This document shows positions 40,284-52,614 of a stretch of 64,000 bases of DNA, piece after piece. The stretch spans positions 36,661,582 to 36,725,581 of the forward strand of contig OX326956.1 in NCBI GenBank assembly GCA_946800325.1, given 5' to 3'. The position numbers were made by a program, and so were the translations under genes. Each line of letters opens with the position of its first letter. The stretch's first letter is position 1. The notes beneath the pieces were generated by a model, which saw only the letters and a list, made by a program, of their open reading frames with translations, searched no databases and had not been told where the DNA came from. The stretch is from Luzula sylvatica (lineage: Eukaryota; Streptophyta; Magnoliopsida; Poales; Juncaceae).

Positions 40284-42495
40284 CTAGCCAATCTACCACG
40301 CAATTGCGCGGGCATAATACCTTATTTTTTGACAAATTAGTGTCGTCGTAGTTGTATTGAATGCATGTTGTAGTTTATTCTATTTGTGTTTTATCAAGTA
40401 TTTGTTTTCTAAATCCTCGAGCATATGCGCGAGTGTTTTTTAACTTGCTAAATGGAATTATAAGTATTTTACAAAATATATAATTATGTAAATTCATATA
40501 ATCTGTGCAAAAATGGCATGTTAAGGAATAATCATAATACTCATTGCAAATATGGTACTTGACATATCATTTAGTAAATAATCGAAAACCATGGTACTTG
40601 ATATATATATCATATTCAAAGTCGTTCTCATCGATCTTCATTTCTTCATCACTGTCTTCATTAACATAAGGCTACATCGGTAGAGGTTAAAATCACGCAG
40701 GCCCACCTTGCATCCTCTAATGTGGAATACTCATCTCATGATGAGACTCCTTTGGTCCTTTTCCCGTCCATTCGTGCGAATCTCGATGTTCGCCCTAGTT
40801 GCGTCGGCCATCATCTTTCTGTGGACGCAGATATTGATGATCGTTCCCTCTTGGAGTCCACTTGATGGTGACAGTCGGACGTTTGAGTCCGGTTTGTCTC
40901 TTTCTCATCGTCGCGTCAACAAAATCCCGTGTCATTACGCTGTTCGATTGAAGATGGCCTGAATAGTTCACTCTTTGAATTTGGATTTGGTCCCTGGAAA
41001 TAGGAAAATTACAAAGAACTACGTGAATAAATTTTAGAGGGTTATTTTTGCAAAATTTTCAGAATTTAACTTTATTTGGTACCTAAGGTTCAATCAAGTC
41101 GAATGTCTCGGACTCTCGAGGCCCCAAAATTTACCAGTTTTATCCGCGTAACCTATTTCATAAAAAACAAAACTAACTCAAAATTTCGAATTTCGAAATA
41201 TAATATTTAAACTACAAAATTACAAATCTTTAAACTGACTCGTTTATTTGGTCCCTTTCCGCTCGAAATCCTTTATTAACTGAGTTTGTTAATCTTGCGG
41301 TACACCCTAAATTTGGGTACGCATTTTCTGCTGCGGCTTCGCTGTGTGTCCTTGGTACATCCTAAATTTCACAAACTTTTTTGAGATGGTTAAAAAGATT
41401 TCGAGTTTTCGAATTAAGATGAAAATAGTTTTAGATGAATTAATGACATCAGAGGATTAAAATAAGGACCTGATATGTGCAATCATCACCAACCAAAGGG
41501 CAAGAAGATGAAATAAGAGATGAATCTTTTCCTACAAACCGTGCACTGTCGAAGGCTTCTCGCCGCTTCCGCTTCCTTCAGAAATCTTCCGAACTAAAAC
41601 TGAACGATTTTGACTGAATGAATCAAACAAAATGAAATTAATAAAAGGAAATACTATACGAAATCTTTCGCTTTTGTTCTCTCACATATTTCGCCATTAT
41701 TTCATCAATCACATCTTCCGCAGATGGCGGTCACTTCGAGCTACACAATCGCTATTTAACATCGATTTTGATTGATTAAATAAAGAAGAGAACCCAAAAC
41801 AAATAATCCAGTTTAAAAGAAATGGGGAATAAAGTGAGGGTATTAATTCATTTACACACTTCCATGAATATATTGACTCAAAACCAGCAAAAAATCTGGT
41901 CAGTCGAAATTGAAAAAAAAAACTAATTACCAGTTTAAGAAATCAAGGTCGATTTGATCTGGCCCACTGCCTCTCAACCTTTCAATCTTGTCCATCGTTG
42001 TCGCTTCTCAGCCCTCCATTATTGTTCGCGCTTCTTCAGTCTAGGGTTTTCAGAATTGTTTTTTCGTTTTGTTGTGCCTGCAACCTCTCGTCCCCATCAC
42101 TTCGTCTAGGGTTAGGTTTCGAACGGCTAAATTAATCGCGAAAGAGAGAGGCAGAGTGAGGCGCGCTCCTGCCATGGAGATCGTCGTCCTCCACCCACGT
42201 CGTTGCTCGCGTCCGTTTCGCCTTCATTTTCGCCTCTAGGGTTCCTGTCGGCTCTCTCTGCTTTTTTTCTTTTCTTTCTTGTCGTGAAAATGAAGAGAGT
42301 GAGAGGGGAAGAGGGTGTAAGTGCTTGAGCCTGTTACATGTCTGAGTAGACACGGTTCATATGAACCGTAACATACGTCGCGTCCATTCAATTTTTGGCC
42401 GTCCGATCAAGATCGGACGGCCCATAATGAAAGAATGACGTGGCAGCAGGAGAGCTCGGCCCAATTAGACAGATTAGTTCTATTAATAATAATAA
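40284..42495 (-). mobile_element. Helitron 1, non-autonomous, with captured gene-like fragments
   Basis: On the minus strand it ends with a hairpin (CCGCGCAATTGCGTGG, 40296-40311) followed by CTAG, and the next base is T, as for Helitron 3' ends. The left flank (AAATGAAATAAATTA) and the right flank (TGTCAAGTTATAC) are contiguous in the paralogous unit at about 47645-47680, which shows the insertion directly. The right boundary is good to a few bases and lacks a clean TC start. It contains an open frame-like fragment at 40700-40876 (SSHDETPLVLFPS, then HHLSVDADIDDRSLLEST) and GC-rich promoter-like sequence at 41500-42420. No Rep/helicase. Confidence 0.7.
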
Positions 42496-42718
42496 TGTCA
42501 AGTTATACTAGTTTTAAAACACAAATCAAACACCCCCTGCATGTAAAAATGAGTCTATATGGATAATACAGTTAGTTATGTATTTGAGGTATATATGGAT
42601 TTGTGTGTTTTTTGAATAAATGCATTTAGTTACCGAATAAATGTTTTTAATTACTGAATAAATGCATTTAATGTATTTAATGACAACACTAATACATAAA
42701 CATACGAAAATATCATCA

Positions 42719-42724
42719 TATATA
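42719..42724 (+). promoter_or_regulatory. TATA box of peptide gene 2
   Basis: TATATA in CATCATATATAGCAGTG, 64 bp before the ATG, followed by the shared TGAAATATTGAAATCAGTAT. Confidence 0.7.
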
Positions 42725-42782
42725 GCAGTGCATTGTGAAATATTGAAATCAGTATGAAAAACACTTTAAAGAATTTCTAGAG

Positions 42783-43034
42783 ATGGAGCATAAAACTATA
42801 GCAATTGGAATGTTGTTGGTTGTTGCTTTCACAATTGTTATAGAACCAGTTTCGTCTTCGATGGAGAAAAAAAATGTTTTCAACAAAAGGTGCTATGATA
42901 GGTGCATGAGCAATTGCAAAGATTCCATAGGCGAATGTGTGGCTATGTGCCGCAAGAAATGCGGCAGATGCAGAAGGGTATGTAGTGGAACTAAAGAGGG
43001 TGGTGAATCCAAATGCCACCGGATATGCAACTAG
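42783..43034 (+). CDS. Secreted cysteine-rich peptide 2
   Basis: 83 residues, intronless. The signal peptide (about 1-25, ending EPVSS) is almost the same as in genes 3-5. The mature peptide of about 58 residues has ten Cys: C-x3-C-x3-C-x6-C-x3-C-x3-C-x2-C-x3-C-x10-C-x3-C. The C6-C7 loop is two residues (GR), as in gene 3, against four in genes 1 and 5. The conserved C-terminal block SGTKEGGESKCHRICN is shared by the whole array, while residues between C1 and C8 vary. The 3' flank carries the array's common sequence (TTGCATCTTGAATATG). Function is unknown; the family assignment is by cysteine spacing only. Confidence 0.85.
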   Translation: MEHKTIAIGMLLVVAFTIVIEPVSSSMEKKNVFNKRCYDRCMSNCKDSIGECVAMCRKKCGRCRRVCSGTKEGGESKCHRICN

Positions 43035-43928
43035 TTGAGAAGCATGGCTCTTTTCAATCTGAACAAATATTCTAGCTTGAGCAAGAACTTTAAAAAAAAT
43101 AATGAAAGAAATAAATTTCTAATTTTGACATTGCGTCTTGCATCTTGAATATGTTTTTATTTTTTCAATTCTGTGTCATCTGATGATCTTGAAAACCATG
43201 TTGTTGTCCTCAATTTGATGCAATTAATTAAGTTCAACACCATATGTATATTGTTCCCGAGAGCATTTCTCTCCCGATAAAACCAAATTCTATGCGGCTT
43301 AGGTGGTTTATTTAAGATTGGCAACAAACTAATTTTAATTTTGCTTAGTAAATAATGAGCAGTCTTTTGTTTGTAAGGCATAACGACCGCAAAAATAAAT
43401 GTATGATTCGTGATCATTAATCTAGACAAACAATTATGTACCTTAGTCACCCTTGGGATTGAATGATTGATTACCAGACTGTTATTATCACTTTTGGGAT
43501 TGGCCAACTTCTCTTCTCGATAGTGAGTCAGACAGAACAAACAAAAATGAAAATTCTTTGTTAATTTTTTTGAGCATGATCATACATTATCTCAATCATT
43601 TGTTATATAAAAGCATTTCTCTGTTCTTTACAGGCGTTCTCCTATTCACAAATATTTATTCGTTCTTTTCACGGATGTATTTTTTATATTGACGAATACG
43701 TTTTTTTTTTCATGTATGTGAAGATTTTCTTCATATTCATGAATACGGGTTTATCTTCCTGTTAACGGGTTCATTATTTTTTTTTATCTTCACGGGACCG
43801 TTTGGTTCCAGTTTTGAAATATGACTTGAAATATTATATGTTAAGAAATTCCATAGCATTCAAAAACATATATACACAATATCCATGTTCGTTTGTTGCA
43901 TTTATTTTTCTTACAAATTTAGTAACTA

Positions 43929-45831
<1,903 letters not shown>

Positions 45832-46013
45832 TGTGAAGGAGATGATTTTTATAAAATAATTTTACCATTTAATATTTGAAAAAAAGATAAATTGTTCATG
45901 AAAATAGAGAAAAATAATCAAGTTTTATGGTGATCCCATTCCCACGAAATATGTCCTATATTGACATCGTGGATGTCGTTATTTTATTATCTAGTGTCCA
46001 AACTAAACATGAG

Positions 46014-46532
46014 TAGGAATGTCAACGGGTCAGGTCGGGTTCGGGTAAGATTCCCCCATATCCGAACCAGAACTGAAAATACCCGCTGGTAAAAAATCAT
46101 ACCTGAACCTGAACTCGCGGGTAAATTTGGACCGCCAGGTATTACCCTTCACCCGAAAATAACCAACAAAAAATCTAAAAAATTATTATGCAAATACATA
46201 AAATTACCAAAAATTAAAAATTCATAAAATAAACAACATGTTCAAGTACATTAAAAGTCCAAATAATACAAATAATTAAGTTACAAAACATCCAAAAATT
46301 TCAAATTATTGAATATTTTTGTATATTTTCGGGTATTTTTCGGGTTTGGGTTCGGGTCGGATGTATTTTCGGGTAGCGGGTATACACGCAGGTAAAAATT
46401 TAACCCCGTATACACGCAGCGGGTATTTTTTTCGGGTTGACCGACGGGTATTTTTTTTTCCGGGTATATTATCCGTCCCATTCGGGCCGGGTACCCACAT
46501 GTTCGGATTTTACCGACTCATTGACCTTCCTA
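46014..46532. mobile_element. hAT-type MITE (519 bp) with perfect 8-bp duplication
   Basis: Ends are TAGGAATGTCAACGGGTC and, at the right, GACTCATTGACCTTCCTA. The target duplication AACATGAG is perfect at 46006-46013 and 46533-46540. The empty site survives in the sister unit at about 47633-47650 (ACTAAACATGAAAATG). The interior is rich in CGGGTATTTT repeats. No ORF of interest. Confidence 0.9.
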
Positions 46533-46780
46533 AACATGAGGATGAAATAAATTAGGATGATTGTCAAGTGATACTAAGTTTAAAGTAAGAACCAAACTCC
46601 GCCCCTTACATGTATAAATGAGTTTATATGGATAACATGGGTACGTATGTATTTGAGGTATACACGGCTTTGTGTGTGTTTCTGAATAAATGCATTTAGT
46701 TACTGAATAAATGATTTTAATTATTGAATAAATGCAGTTAATGACAAACATTAATACATAAGCATACACAAAAATCATCA

Positions 46781-46786
46781 TATATA
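46781..46786 (+). promoter_or_regulatory. TATA box of peptide gene 3
   Basis: TATATA in CATCATATATAGCAATG, 63 bp before the ATG. Confidence 0.7.
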
Positions 46787-46843
46787 GCAATGCATTGTGA
46801 AATATTGAAATCGATATAGAGACAGTTTAAAGAATTTCTAGAG

Positions 46844-47092
46844 ATGGAGAAAAAAACTATAGCAATTGGAATGTTGTTGGTTGTTGCTTTCACAATTGTT
46901 ATAGAACCAGTTTCGTCTTTGACGGAGAAGAATTTTGTCAACAACGAGTGCTATGACAGGTGCATGAGGCATTGCGTTGGTTCCCCAGGCCAGTGCGTGG
47001 GAATATGTCGCGAGATATGTGGCAGATGTAGGAGGTTATGTAGTGGAACTAAAGAGACTGGTGAATCCAAATGCTATCGGATATGCAACTAG
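46844..47092 (+). CDS. Secreted cysteine-rich peptide 3
   Basis: 82 residues, intronless. Its first 118 nucleotides, covering the signal peptide and the mature start up to CYD, are identical to gene 5 more than 11 kb away. After that the two differ heavily (CMRHCVGSPGQCVGIC here). Ten Cys, two-residue C6-C7 loop (GR). The stop is followed by the array's shared 3' sequence, and the next unit's gene starts 1,112 bp downstream. It is predicted to be secreted and disulfide-rich. The cationic tail RLCSGTKETGESKCYRICN is the conserved array signature. Role unknown. Confidence 0.85.
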   Translation: MEKKTIAIGMLLVVAFTIVIEPVSSLTEKNFVNNECYDRCMRHCVGSPGQCVGICREICGRCRRLCSGTKETGESKCYRICN

Positions 47093-47891
47093 TTCGAGAA
47101 AGAACTTCAGAAAAATTTATTGTAGAAATAAAAGAAGGAAATAAATTTTTAATTATGACATTGCGTCTTGAATCTTAAATATGTTTTTATTTTTTCAATT
47201 CTCTGTCATGTGATGATTTTTGTTGCAATTGTATGGATCACATAATTAAGTTCTACGCCATATGTATATTTTTTCCGAAAGCATTTTTCGTCCGATAAGA
47301 CCAAGTTCTTTATGCGGCATAGGTGGGTTATTTAAGGTGGGCGACAAACTAATTTTAGTTAGTAAATGATGAGCAGTTATGTACCTTAGTCGCCCTTGGG
47401 ATTGATTACCAAATGCTGTTATTATATCTTAATATCACTTTTGGTTGATGTATTTATTTTTCCTAAAAAATTAGTAACTATGTAAAAGAAATGATTTTAT
47501 CATTTAATATTTGAAAAAAGGTAGAATTCCCGTGAAAATAGAAAAAAAAAAAATCACCAATTTTGATGGTAATCATATTTTCATGAAATATGTCTTATGA
47601 AATCGTGAACGTTATTTTATTATCTAGCGTCCAAACTAAACATGAAAATGAAATAAATTAGAATAAATATCAAGTTATATTTGTTTGAAAGCACAAATCA
47701 AAACACCCATGCATGTAAAAATGAGTCTATATGGATAATACAGGTAGATATGTATTTGAGGTACATATGAATTTGTGTGTTTTTTGAATAAATGCATTTT
47801 AGTTACCGAATAAATGCTTTTAATTGCTGAATAAATGCATTTAATGTATTTAATGACAACACTAATACTTAAACATACAAAAATATCATCT

Positions 47892-47897
47892 TATATA
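47892..47897 (+). promoter_or_regulatory. TATA box of peptide gene 4
   Basis: TATATA in CATCTTATATAGCAGTG, 64 bp before the ATG at 47956. Confidence 0.7.
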
Positions 47898-47955
47898 GCA
47901 GTGCATCGTGAAATATTGAAATCAGTATGAAAGACACTTGAAAGAATTTCTAGAA

Positions 47956-48198
47956 ATGGAGAAAAAAACTATAGCAATTGGAATGTTGTTGGTTGTTGCT
48001 TTCGTTATAGAACCAGTTTCATCTTTGACGGGGCAAAATTTTGTCAACAACAGTTGCTATGACAGGTGCATGAGCCGTTGCGCCAGTTCCCCAAGCGAAT
48101 GCGTGGGGATATGCCGCAAGATATGCGGCAGATCTAGGAGGTTATGTAGTGGAACTAAAGAGGTTGGTGAATCCAATTGTTACCGGATATGCAACTAG
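47956..48198 (+). CDS. Secreted cysteine-rich peptide 4, nine cysteines
   Basis: 80 residues from the ATG that aligns with the other starts; an in-frame ATG six codons upstream is probably not used because it lies in the conserved leader. The signal peptide lacks two codons (AFVIEPVSS instead of AFTIVIEPVSS). The mature part has the array pattern but the seventh Cys is Ser (CGRSRRLC), leaving an odd number, nine. Either one disulfide partner is free, which permits dimerisation, or the gene is starting to decay. The frame is otherwise intact. Closest to gene 3 in sequence and loop length. Confidence 0.8.
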   Translation: MEKKTIAIGMLLVVAFVIEPVSSLTGQNFVNNSCYDRCMSRCASSPSECVGICRKICGRSRRLCSGTKEVGESNCYRICN

Positions 48199-49137
48199 TT
48201 TGAGGAAGAACTTCAGCAAAATTTATTGTAGAAAGAAAAAGAAGAAAATAAAATTTTAATTATAACATTGCGTCTTGCATCTTGAATATGTTTTTATTTC
48301 TTCAATTCTCCGTTGTTATGTGATGATCTTTGTTGAGAACCACGTTGTTGTCCCAAATTTGATGCAAATTGTATGAAATTGAATTTCTAACTAAAGTTTG
48401 CCTATCTTACCGAAAGAATCACATAATTAAGTTCAACACCATATGTATATCGTTCTTGAGAGTATTTCTCGGCATAAGACCAAGTTTTTCATGCAGCCTA
48501 AAGGTGGTTTATTTAAGGTTGGCGACGAACTAATTTTAGTTAGTAAATGATGAGCAGTCATTTGTAAGGCATCTTGATTGCGAAAACAAAATATATGATT
48601 TGATTATATACCTAGACATACAATTATGTAACTCAGTCATCTTTGAGGTTGATTACAAGACACCTGTTATTATCCCAATTTTGGGATTGACCCATTTCTC
48701 TTCTCGGTAGCGAATAACACTCAACAAACGAAAAAAGTCCTTTGTTAATTTTTTTGGACATATCACAGGTCTCTTAACCGATAAATTACTGAGCACAAGA
48801 TACTAAATATTAAGAATTCAAGTCTCATTGGTATCACAAATAAAAAATAAAATAAAAAAATATTCACGATTCATGAACTAAATTTCCCTTCAATTTATTT
48901 TTCTTTTGGACATGTTCATGCATGTTCTCAATCCAAAATTCAATGAAAAACCTAGAGATATCGACCTGGTAGTGTACACACAAACGCACACAATATAGGG
49001 ATATGAATGATCGATGACCAACAACGTTTTTGTAATCAACATGACCACTTTTGTGAGTGGCCAACATGATCAATTTTTTTTGTAACCATTATTAGATTAC
49101 AAAATCAGATGGCCGGTCATACTTTTGGTAATATCAT

Positions 49138-49140
<3 letters not shown>

Positions 49141-49186
<46 letters not shown>
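49141..49186. repeat. (TC)n microsatellite
   Basis: About 23 uninterrupted TC units. Confidence 0.95.
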
Positions 49187-49188
<2 letters not shown>

Positions 49189-49249
49189 ATTTAATACTAT
49201 GCTTAATTTTAAACAATTTTTTTTTAATAATGAATGGAGAAGATTTATA

Positions 49250-49345
49250 TGTCATTCATCCATTAATGTCAGTGGAGATCGAATCCACAACCTCTCACAA
49301 CCTCTCAAACTCAATCAATTAAGTTATGAATCCATTGACCAAAAA
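49250..49345 (-). mobile_element. SINE fragment (tRNA-derived), minus strand
   Basis: Read on the minus strand: ATTCATAACTTAATTGATTG (box-A region), GAGAGGTTGTG repeated, then TGTGGATTCGATCTCCA (box B). It is similar in design to the SINE at 22845, and the 5' or 3' parts are missing. Confidence 0.55.
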
Positions 49346-49563
49346 AATGTTATGCTTAATCTTCTGATGTCGCTCTCTAGGTGCGATTGACCTACTCCTA
49401 TCCTTACAAGTTACGGTCTTCCTTCTCTGCCGTTGTTTTTGCTTTAGCTAAGTTCAAGATTTTGCAAAAATTTTTTTGGAAAAGAAGCATTTTATAGTTA
49501 AAATTAATCCTACTAATACAATTTGTAAAAGAGAAATCAAAAGAATGGAAGAATTAAATAATA

Positions 49564-49592
49564 CTAGCTTTATCCCCGCGCAATTGCGCGGG
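49564..49592 (-). mobile_element. Helitron 3, 3' terminus only
   Basis: A perfect 18-bp palindrome CCCGCGCAATTGCGCGGG (49575-49592) is followed on the minus strand by GATAAAG and CTAG, then T. This is the same terminus type as Helitrons 1 and 2. The element should extend to the right. Its other end could not be placed between here and the Mutator element at 52041. Confidence 0.6.
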
Positions 49593-49859
49593 ATGTTTTT
49601 TATATAATTATTTAAATAGAATTAACGCATGTGCGAATTAACGCGCATGCGTTTGAACTAAATTAATCTAATCATGACATATTTGCAAATATCATGATGT
49701 CAATAGATGTATGAGGTTCACGAAATTAGTCTATCACGAATATTATTTTCTAATATAATTAGTATAAATAGCATTTGCTCATGTGCTTCTAAATTCGATT
49801 AATATAATCGAGACATATTCACAAATTTTAATATGTATGTAAAATAGGAAACAAAGACC

Positions 49860-50262
49860 AAATGTAAAATAAGAAAAAATGTACAAAAAAACCGAAATGT
49901 AAATAAAAAGGACCAAAATATAAATTAAAACTAAAAAGGACCAACATATAAATAAAAAGGACCGAAATATAAATTAAAATGTAAAAAAGGACTGAAATGT
50001 AAATAAAAAAGGACCAAAATGTTAATAAAAAGGACCAAAATATAAACTTAAATTAAAAAGGACCAAAATATATATAAAAAGGACCAAAATGTAAATTCAA
50101 AAAGGTAAAAAAGGACCGAAATATAAATAAAAAATGATCAAAATATAAATAAAAAGGACGAAAATGTAATTTTCTAAACTAAAAAAGGACCAAAATATAA
50201 ATAAAAATAACCAAAATATAATTTTTTAAACTAAGAAGGACCAAAATATAAATTTAAAAATA
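49860..50262. repeat. ~20-bp tandem repeat, AAAAAGGACCAAAATATAAA type
   Basis: About 18 degenerate copies of AAAGGACCRAAATRTAAAT with spacing of roughly 17-30 bp. It probably lies inside Helitron 3. Confidence 0.85.
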
Positions 50263-52040
50263 TTTTTTTTACAAAAAATCCCTTGATGACGTGGCCTCAT
50301 GTATGAGCTCCATTTCTTGCAAATTTATACATAAGTATATAATTACCCCCAACGATCTCAATGTGGATGAAAAATTTCTCGCTAACAAGAGAGATATGTC
50401 ACGATTAGTAGAGAAGTGATTTCTCTTTCGATCTCTGCATTCATTAACCTTCTTTTCCACGCGCTATTTGTCTGTCACGATTAGGAGATAAGTGAGACAT
50501 GCGGCAGATTTCGGGCGCGTCCGCCTCTTCTTTCATCTCCTGAACCAAAACAGAGAAGCAAGTGAGCTTCCATGATGTTCTATTCCTAAGGTAAGTACAC
50601 ATAAATTATCTCTTTATTTTGGGATTTCATACTCAGATTCGAATTAAAGTGTGTAATATTAATTAACTTTTGTGTTCGGTTGTTATGTCCAATTTTCTCA
50701 GGTCCATCAATCATTTTGTCCTCAATTAATTCAATTTTTGAAGTTTTAAAAACTTTTTAGTAATTTATGGGTCACGCCTATTATGAGTTCGATGAAATAC
50801 CTACTCATTTTTTTTGACAGGAAACAAATATACATGCTAAAGAAATGTATATTCGGAATCTCTTTTGAATCTTGCTATGAATGAGATGAAGAGAGTATCG
50901 GCAAGTCTGACAAAGTGGACGAGGGCCCAATCGAAGGCATGCTTGTTTTTCCGGCCAAAATCTACGACGATTAGAACATCACGGTACATCACAGGTTAAC
51001 CCATTTCCCTCTCCTTTCCTTCGGTAATTTGAATCTTTCTGTTTGAATATTCATCGATTCTTTAATCTGTACTCATAAAAAAACTGTTTTTTCACATTCA
51101 TCATGCCACTACTCAATTCTAATCGGGCGCTTTTCAAATTTGTGATCGACATTTTTTTTTACCTTCCTCAAATTCAAAGAACTGGATGATTGGTTGTAAA
51201 AGGTCCCTTAAAATTCTGAGAACTGGGTGATTTCTTGAAAAATTGTCTTAAAAATGCAATTAAGGCACACTCGATTCTCGTACTTAGTTGTTGAATTAGT
51301 AGGATTAATTTAATCACGTCTCACATATAATTGTTTACAATTTCAGATTTAGGGTATAATTATTTTCAAGTCAAAACCTCGTGAAGATAAGGTGTGCGAT
51401 GAAATAATTCCTCAATGAACTATCTACAGATTTCGTAGATTCTAATATGCATGTAAAAGAGGAGATATTTGGCGAGAATTTTTTGAAATCCGGGAGACTT
51501 AACCCGGTTGAATTTGATTGATCTGATAATAATGCTCGTTCTAGTGCAACATAGAGGTACTTATATTACCATTAAATAAGCAGGAGAGGGTAAATTTTAG
51601 GGTAAACCTCTGGAAGCAGGAGAGATACACAAACATATATTAACACGTGGACCGGGTAATTACTACACTTACCGAACGAAGTGGCCATATTCCTTACCGG
51701 TTGATATTATATTAATATTATTATATTTTCATAATATCATTTTATATAATTAATTTCATATATTTTCTAAAATTTTGGAATAATTAGGAATAGCAAACTG
51801 ACAATATTATTAAATGCATATTTGCAACTATTTCTCCATGTATTGATTCTACGGTAGAGAGCTCAATTTGCTAAAATAAGTTTTCTTTTCCCTTCGATTT
51901 AATTCCACTGGATTAACGATAATACCTTGAATTTTAGGTTATGCCGACGTGTCATTAAATTGGGATGTTATGAGAAGGTATAATTATATTCTTCATATTA
52001 TTTTTCTTCATAGTATATATGACGCATGCATTATTATTAT
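50263..52040. other. Gene-like but unassigned sequence, possibly Helitron cargo
   Basis: GC content rises at 50480-51000. A donor-like AAGGTAAGTAC at 50588, an acceptor-like TTTGACAG near 50820, and a short open stretch near 50878 (MNEMKRVSASLTKWTRAQSK) ending at a possible donor resemble two captured exons. I do not recognise a protein. The remainder (51300-52040) is AT-rich and empty. Confidence 0.3.
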
Positions 52041-52614
52041 GGGAAATTTTGTGATATAGCCCAAAATAAGTTTGTAATACCCAAAATAGCCACGAAAGTT
52101 TGATAATTTGGAATCTAACACTCTCGGCTTTTAAAGTCGAGAGGTTGCAAAGGTATCGACTTTTGAAAAGCCGAGAGGGAATAAAACTGTTGTTAGTCCC
52201 TAAACAGCACCTAAATCACGTATTAAAATCCGAGAGATTTATGATCTGCAATTAATCCCTAAACAGCACCTAAATCACTTATTAACATCCTCTCGACTTT
52301 TCAAAAGTCGAGAAGGATTGGTCGACTTTTCAAACGTCGAGCATTTCACCTTTCGGTGTATTTCTCAACTTTTCAAAAGTTGAGAGAATTGCCACCGTTC
52401 AATAAAAATGAGGGTATTTTTGGAATTTTGAAAAGTTCATACATTTACCTATTTAACCCCCCCTCCTTCTCGTTCATTTTTTCATCATCTCCCTTCTCTC
52501 CATTCCCTTCAAGGTATGGTTTTTTATTATATTTTTTTTTTGACATAATTTTTTTGTGTTTAATTCATTTATTTAAATTTGATTTTTTATTATATTTTTT
52601 TTTTACAGTATAAA

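Noticed and set aside
47938..47955. Upstream in-frame ATG for peptide gene 4
   Set aside because: It lies in the leader shared by all units, where the sisters have no ATG; the aligned start at 47956 gives the conserved signal peptide.
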